Shown here: piece after piece, positions 59,920-64,000 of the stretch
Position numbering within the stretch: position 1 is the stretch's first letter
Layout: each line of letters begins with the position of its first letter
Assembly (NCBI RefSeq): GCF_007992215.1
Contig: NZ_BJZV01000009.1
Span: forward strand, 1 to 64,000
Source: Methylobacterium gnaphalii
GTDB taxonomy: Bacteria; Pseudomonadota; Alphaproteobacteria; Rhizobiales; Beijerinckiaceae
Reading direction: 5' to 3'
DNA length: 64,000 nucleotides
The notes under the pieces: generated by a model
The model's input: only the letters and a program-made list of their open reading frames with translations
Database searches by the model: none
Told to the model about the DNA's origin: nothing
Made by a program: the position numbers and the translations under genes

Positions 59920-61194
59920 ATGCTGCTCGGCGTCATCGCGGACGATTTTACCGGTGCGAGCGACATCGCCGCGACGATCGCCAAAGGCGTTGCGGGCGAG
60001 GGCGGCTTGCGGACGGCGCAGTTCCTCGGCGTTCCCGCCGCGCCCGCCGCACCCGAGGTCGAAGCCGGCATCGTCTCCCTCAAGAGCCGTTCCATCCCCG
60101 CTGCCGAGGCGGTGGCCCAATCCCTTGCCGCGCTCGACTGGCTCAAGGCCCAGGGCGCTCGGCAGATCGTCTTCAAATACTGCTCGACCTTCGACTCGAC
60201 GCCAGCCGGCAATATCGGACCGGTGGCCGAGGCACTCGCCGAACGCCTTGTAACCTCCGGCGTCGTGGTCTGCCCCGCCTTCCCGGGAGCGGGGCGCACA
60301 ATCTACCAGGGGCACCTCTTCGTGAACGATCGCCTGCTCAGCGAATCGGGCATGGAGAACCATCCGCTTACGCCGATGACCGATCCCGACATCCGCCGCG
60401 TGCTCTCGGCCCAGGCGCGTAGGCCTGTCGGGCATGTCGCGCAGCCGACCGTCGCAACCGGCTCCGACGCGATTGCGAAGGCGCTCGCCGCAGCCGGCGA
60501 ACGAGGCGAGACCCTGGTTGTGGTCGACGCGATCGGCAATGACGACCTCATGACGATTGGCGCCGCGCTGGCTGACGCCCCCCTCGTCACCGGAGGCTCG
60601 GGCATCGCACGCGGCCTGCCGCACAACTTCATCGCCCGTGGGCAAGCCTCTGGCAGCGGCGCGGAGGCACCTGCCGTCGACGGACCCGAGGCGATCCTGG
60701 CTGGAAGCTGCTCCGGCGCGACGCGCAGCCAGATTGCCCATCACCGCAAGCACCATCCGGTCGAGACCATCGCGGTGGATGCGGTGATGGAAGGCTGCTT
60801 CGAGCACGAAGCGGTGCTCCGCTTCGTATTCGACAATGCCGGCCGGGCGCCGCTGGTCTATTCCTCGGCCGAGCCGGCCGACATTGCTGCCGCGCAGGCC
60901 AAATATGGACGCGAGCGTCTGGCCGCAGCCCTGGACGCCGTGTTCGGAGAACTCGCATGCGGCTTGGTCGAACGCGGCCTGCGCCGACTCGTCGTCGCCG
61001 GCGGCGAAACCTCTGGCGCGGTGGTAGGCGCCCTCGGCCTCACGGCCCTCATGGTCGGACGCGAGATCGATCCCGGCGTCCCGGTTCTCGTGTCACAGAG
61101 CGCGCCGAGGCTCGGCCTTGCCCTCAAGTCCGGCAATTTCGGTGCCGTCGATTTTTTCGATAAGGCACTCGCCCAGATCGCAGGCAGGGTATGA
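59920..61194 (+). CDS. otnK: 3-oxo-tetronate kinase (DUF1537)
   Basis: The 424-residue protein opens with GVIADDFTGASDIAATIAKG, the hallmark of the DUF1537 four-carbon acid-sugar kinase family, and ends with VAGGETSGAVVGALG (nucleotide-binding C-terminal domain). FKYCSTFDSTPAGNIGP is a further landmark. OtnK phosphorylates 3-oxo-tetronate at C4. The ATG at 59920 lies 2 bp after the racemase stop codon; the frame is open upstream, but the motif must be near the start. Its product feeds OtnC, encoded next with an ATGA overlap. Confidence 0.95.
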   Translation: MLLGVIADDFTGASDIAATIAKGVAGEGGLRTAQFLGVPAAPAAPEVEAGIVSLKSRSIPAAEAVAQSLAALDWLKAQGARQIVFKYCSTFDSTPAGNIGPVAEALAERLVTSGVVVCPAFPGAGRTIYQGHLFVNDRLLSESGMENHPLTPMTDPDIRRVLSAQARRPVGHVAQPTVATGSDAIAKALAAAGERGETLVVVDAIGNDDLMTIGAALADAPLVTGGSGIARGLPHNFIARGQASGSGAEAPAVDGPEAILAGSCSGATRSQIAHHRKHHPVETIAVDAVMEGCFEHEAVLRFVFDNAGRAPLVYSSAEPADIAAAQAKYGRERLAAALDAVFGELACGLVERGLRRLVVAGGETSGAVVGALGLTALMVGREIDPGVPVLVSQSAPRLGLALKSGNFGAVDFFDKALAQIAGRV

Positions 61195-61820
61195 CGGAAG
61201 CGGCCCTACGCAACGACATCGCCCGGCTATGCAAGTCGCTGTTCGACCGCGGTTTTTCCGTCGGCTCGGCCGGCAATGTCAGCGTGCGTCTCGACGACGG
61301 CTACCTCATCACGCCGACGAATTCCTGTCTTGGCTTCCTCGACCCCGCCCGGATCAGCAGGCTCGACCGGAAAGGGCATCACGTCGGCGGCGACAAGCCC
61401 TCCAAGGAGGTGTTTCTGCACCGCGCCTTCTACGACACGAGGGCGGAGGCTCGCGCGGTCGTGCACCTGCACTCGACCTACGCCACCGCCCTGTCGTGCC
61501 TCGCCGATACCGATCCCGACGACTGCATCCCCCCGCTAACGCCCTACGTCGTGATGCGGGTCGGGCAGGTACCCCTCGTGCCGTATTTTCGTCCGGGCGA
61601 TGCCAGGGGCGGGGAGTTGATCCGGGCCCTGGGCGGACGCCATGCGGCGGTGCTGCTCGCCAATCATGGTCCGGTCGTCAGTGGCCGGGATCTGACGAGC
61701 ACAGTCTATGCCGCCGAGGAACTGGAAGAGACCGCCAAGCTCCTTGTTACCCTGCGTGGTCAAAGCCTGCGAATGCTCGATGTGGCTCAGGTCGCCGAGT
61801 TGAAGGCGACGTTCGGCTGA
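61191..61820 (+). CDS. otnC: 3-oxo-tetronate 4-phosphate decarboxylase (class II aldolase)
   Basis: The 209-residue class II aldolase/adducin-type protein has SVGSAGNVSVRLDDGYLITP, the Glu in SKEVFLHRAFYDTR, zinc-binding histidines in VVHLHSTYATAL and LANHGPVVSG. OtnC decarboxylates 3-oxo-tetronate 4-phosphate to dihydroxyacetone phosphate and CO2. Its ATG overlaps the otnK stop codon by 4 nt (ATGA), showing coupled translation. Length and motifs match the OtnC family. Confidence 0.95.
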   Translation: MTEAALRNDIARLCKSLFDRGFSVGSAGNVSVRLDDGYLITPTNSCLGFLDPARISRLDRKGHHVGGDKPSKEVFLHRAFYDTRAEARAVVHLHSTYATALSCLADTDPDDCIPPLTPYVVMRVGQVPLVPYFRPGDARGGELIRALGGRHAAVLLANHGPVVSGRDLTSTVYAAEELEETAKLLVTLRGQSLRMLDVAQVAELKATFG

Positions 61821-61855
61821 CGCTCTGCAACGTCTCGCGATTGGAGAATAAGTCG

Positions 61856-62659
61856 ATGCCGATCGACCTCGGTCCCTTTGCTGGCCGCCTCAGCGCGCAT
61901 CTCGGCTTTCTCTATACCGAGCACCCGCTGCCCGAACGCTTCGCCGCAGCCGCGGAGAACGGTTTCCGCATCGTGGAGCATCCTAACCTGTTCGCACATG
62001 CGGCAAACGAAATCGCCGGCTGGCTCGCGGCATCAGGCCTGACACTCGTCCAGACCAGCTTTCCTGCCGGCGAGACGGCTCGAGGCGAGAAAGGCTTCGC
62101 CGCCCTGCCGGATCGCGCTGGGATCTTTCGCGAGAGCGTCGAGCCGACCCTCGACTTCGTTGAGGCGATCGGCGGCTGCCGCCTCGTCCATGCCATGGCC
62201 GGGGTCAGTCCGGTCGGCGTGCAGCAGGACCGGCTCCTCGACATTTATCGCGAGAGCTTGGCTTACGCAGCCGATGCGGCGGCACGGCGCAACATTGAGA
62301 TCATGATCGAGCCAATTGGGCCCGGATCGATCGCAGACTACATCGTCGACGATCCACTGCTCGCAATCCGGCTGATCCGCGAGGTCGGGCGGCCGAATAT
62401 CAAGCTCCTGTTCGACGCCTACCACTGCCATTGCCTCGGCCATGATCCCGCATCGCTGATCCGTGAGCACGCGCCGCTGATCGCCCATGTCCAGATTGCC
62501 GACGATCCGGGCCGCCACGAGCCCGGTACCGGCACGATCCGTTTCGAGCCGATCTTCGAGGCACTCGCCGAGGCTGGATACGAAGGCGCTATTGGCTGCG
62601 AGTACCATCCGGCCGACACGACGGAGGAAGGGCTCGGCTGGATCAGAGGAGCAGCCTGA
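61856..62659 (+). CDS. otnI: 2-oxo-tetronate isomerase (hydroxypyruvate-isomerase family)
   Basis: The 267-residue TIM-barrel protein has LSAHLGFLYTEHPLPERFAAA, IMIEPIGPGSIADYIVDD, LLFDAYHCHCLGHDP, then VQIADDPGRHEPGTG and IGCEYHPA. The Glu, Asp, His and Glu in these segments are the metal and catalytic set of the Hyi/OtnI family. OtnI interconverts 2-oxo-tetronate and 3-oxo-tetronate. GGAG lies about 10 nt before the ATG at 61856. It lies 35 bp after otnC and completes the otn pathway from 2-oxo-tetronate to dihydroxyacetone phosphate. Confidence 0.93.
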   Translation: MPIDLGPFAGRLSAHLGFLYTEHPLPERFAAAAENGFRIVEHPNLFAHAANEIAGWLAASGLTLVQTSFPAGETARGEKGFAALPDRAGIFRESVEPTLDFVEAIGGCRLVHAMAGVSPVGVQQDRLLDIYRESLAYAADAAARRNIEIMIEPIGPGSIADYIVDDPLLAIRLIREVGRPNIKLLFDAYHCHCLGHDPASLIREHAPLIAHVQIADDPGRHEPGTGTIRFEPIFEALAEAGYEGAIGCEYHPADTTEEGLGWIRGAA

Positions 62660-62691
62660 ACAGCTCACCCGATAAGACAGGGGAAGAGATC

Positions 62692-62793
62692 GTGACGTAC
62701 GCTGATCACAGCAGACGTACCGTGTTCGGCGGCGCGATGGCGGCTTTCGGAGCCTCAGTCGGGATTCGCCTCACCCGCCCGGCCTCTGCCTGA
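62692..62793 (+). pseudogene. Orphan Tat signal peptide ORF
   Basis: A GTG start with GGGGAAGAG upstream opens a 33-codon frame starting MTYADHSRRTVFGGAM and ending RPASA-stop. RRTVFGG is a twin-arginine motif, a hydrophobic core follows, and the TGA comes exactly at the AxA cleavage site. The mature protein is missing, and the following 300 bp hold no matching frame. It is probably the 5' end of a deleted or truncated exported protein co-transcribed with otnI. A true 33-residue peptide cannot be excluded. Confidence 0.5.
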
Positions 62794-63012
62794 CCCTCCG
62801 TTGTATCAGGCTCCGACCTATCGCGTTCCCGCCAACCCCACCAATTGCCACTTCCACATCAACTGCCGAGGCGCTCTTCTCCAATCGGCGCCGCGGAGAA
62901 TAATCCAGCGAAGGTCCTGGCTCGTCGCGCACGACAACAACGGCTGTAGCAGCGTCGATGTCAGCTTTTCGAGTTTGTACCGGCGCGCCCGATACTCCAG
63001 CGGAGGCCCTCA

Positions 63013-63043
63013 ACGAAAAAGTCCCGCCGTTAGGCAGGACTTT
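63013..63043 (-). terminator. Rho-independent terminator of nrdJ
   Basis: AAAGTCC-c-GCC and GGC-a-GGACTTT pair around the loop GTTA (63018-63043), one mismatch only. On the minus strand the stem is followed by a run of T from 63020 to 63016. It lies about 50 bp after the nrdJ stop codon. Confidence 0.85.
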
Positions 63044-63095
63044 CATGTCGTACTATGCGGAGCCGACTTACGCCGGCCCCACAATTCGAGGGCGC

Positions 63096-64000
63096 TTACG
63101 AGCAGCCCGTCGTGCCTCCACAGGTGTCGCATTTCAGGCAAGTGCCGTTGCGGACCAGCGTGAAGTTCGCGCATTCGGGGCAGGCTTCGCCGACATAGCC
63201 CTTCATCTTCGCCTCGGCGCGGCGGTCGGCGACCGTGCGCTCGGGTTTGGCGAAGGGGAGGGTATCCGCGATCGTTTCGGCATGGCCTGCCTGGACTGGC
63301 TCCGCCTTCAGCGCCGTCGCGCCGCGGGTGGCGTGGACCACGGCGCCGGCCGGTGACGAGGCGCTGGCAGCGCCGACGCCTGTGGCTGCACCGCCCGGGC
63401 CGCCCTGGATCAGGGTGAGCCGGTCGGCCGAGCCGCGCAGCAGGCCGCGGGAAACCACGCTGGAGGCCACAGGGCCTGGCTTGCCCGCATCGCGAGTGGT
63501 GTCGCCCTCGCCGCCGCCGAGCACGGTCGAGCCGATGTCCGATGGGTTGACGTGGGCGAGGTCGGTGCGGCCGAGATACGAGATGGCGAGTTCGCGGAAG
63601 ACGTAGTCGAGCAGCGAGGTCGCGTTCTTGATCGCGTCGTTGCCCTGCACGAAGCCCGACGGGTCGAACCGGGTGAAGGTGAAGGCCTCGACATACTCCT
63701 CCAGCGGCACGCCGTATTGGAGGCCGAGCGAGATCGCGATGGCGAAGTTGTTCATCAGGCTTCGGAAGGCAGCGCCCTCCTTGTGCATGTCGATGAAGAT
63801 CTCGCCGAGGCGGCCGTCGTCGTATTCGCCGGTGCGCAGATAGACCTTGTGGCCGCCAACCACCGCCTTCTGGGTGTAGCCCTTGCGGCGGTCGGGCATC
63901 TTCTCACGCGAGCGGATGTGCTCGACGCGCTCGATCACTCGCTCGACGATCTTCTCGGAGATCGCGGCGGCCTTGGCCGCGGCCGGGGCCTGAATCACGG
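63096..64000 (-). CDS. nrdJ: B12-dependent (class II) ribonucleotide reductase, C-terminal part
   Basis: The 300 codons visible are the end of NrdJ; the gene continues beyond the window. [39 protein letters not shown] and [19 protein letters not shown] are the conserved C-terminal barrel segments of adenosylcobalamin-dependent reductases. The tail has a long Ala/Gly-rich linker and a zinc-finger-like CPECANF...[13 protein letters not shown] whose cysteines re-reduce the active site. It makes deoxyribonucleotides independently of oxygen. Long linkers of this kind are common in alphaproteobacterial NrdJ. Confidence 0.95.
   Translation of the reverse strand, partial: VIQAPAAAKAAAISEKIVERVIERVEHIRSREKMPDRRKGYTQKAVVGGHKVYLRTGEYDDGRLGEIFIDMHKEGAAFRSLMNNFAIAISLGLQYGVPLEEYVEAFTFTRFDPSGFVQGNDAIKNATSLLDYVFRELAISYLGRTDLAHVNPSDIGSTVLGGGEGDTTRDAGKPGPVASSVVSRGLLRGSADRLTLIQGGPGGAATGVGAASASSPAGAVVHATRGATALKAEPVQAGHAETIADTLPFAKPERTVADRRAEAKMKGYVGEACPECANFTLVRNGTCLKCDTCGGTTGCS

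Noticed and set aside
1..64000. CRISPR arrays, rRNA genes, complete insertion sequences or prophage modules
   Set aside because: No regularly spaced repeats, rRNA sequence, transposase or phage structural gene was recognised on reading both strands; the island relics near 40.9 kb lack an integrase.

Overview
The window looks like a high-GC alphaproteobacterial chromosome, most probably Methylobacterium/Methylorubrum or a close relative in the Rhizobiales. This is inferred from codon use, a B12-dependent class II ribonucleotide reductase with a C-terminal CxxC zinc tail, paired Hsp20 genes with a ROSE-like leader, CsbD, DUF1488 and SPW proteins, and an ssu sulfonate operon. No search could be run, so the genus is a judgement. 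Most genes have good Shine-Dalgarno (SD) sequences; intergenic DNA in several accessory stretches is full of gene remnants.

Layout. (1) 1-8348, minus strand: a redox/transport locus. It has the start of a ferredoxin-NADP reductase, 7Fe ferredoxin FdxA, an ABC importer of the nitrate/sulfonate/taurine type whose binding protein carries a NosL-like C-terminus, a Crp/Fnr regulator, a HEAT-repeat protein, an AprB-like two-cluster ferredoxin, an AprA-like flavoprotein and a DUF971 protein. I regard this as the best candidate for an undescribed system. (2) 8349-19500: an accessory stretch with an AT-rich promoter island, a broken cupredoxin gene, many small or hypothetical genes, a PAP2 phosphatase, CsbD, DUF1488, YdcZ and SPW membrane proteins, an NDUFA4-like protein with an extra C-terminal domain, and two Hsp20 genes. 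(3) 19500-25000: an MHYT hybrid histidine kinase, a helicase with an altered Walker A, a Cys-rich secreted protein and a 24-residue micro-ORF. (4) 25139-30931: a three-component P450 operon with its MFS transporter, then a SulP permease. (5) 31201-40591: a TonB receptor divergent from an ssuE-A-C-B-D operon followed by two more ssuA paralogues, with a 113-bp inverted-repeat element inside. (6) 40699-44030: tRNA-Arg(ACG), a remnant island (truncated vsr and an HlyD fragment), then a three-gene phosphorelay. (7) 44785-48600: a MerR-like/adenylate cyclase fusion, an alpha/beta hydrolase and a decayed apbE. (8) 48652-62659: a large acid-sugar catabolic locus around a LacI regulator with two near-identical LacI-type operators. 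The left arm holds an FMN hydroxy-acid oxidase, a solute-binding-like protein, two MFS transporters, an IlvD-type dehydratase, an RraA-like aldolase, an SDR and a DapA-like lyase; the right arm holds a racemase, OtnK, OtnC and OtnI. (9) An orphan Tat signal ORF, then the 3' end of nrdJ.

How the parts work together. The sulfur section imports alkanesulfonates and desulfonates them with SsuD using FMNH2 from SsuE. The acid-sugar locus would take up four- to six-carbon sugar acids through the MFS carriers. They would then be oxidised or dehydrated, and the products passed to OtnI/OtnK/OtnC (giving dihydroxyacetone phosphate) or to the DapA/RraA-type lyases. Region 1 is the least explained: uptake of an unknown small oxyanion, sulfur compound or metal-linked substrate appears coupled to a ferredoxin-fed flavoenzyme.
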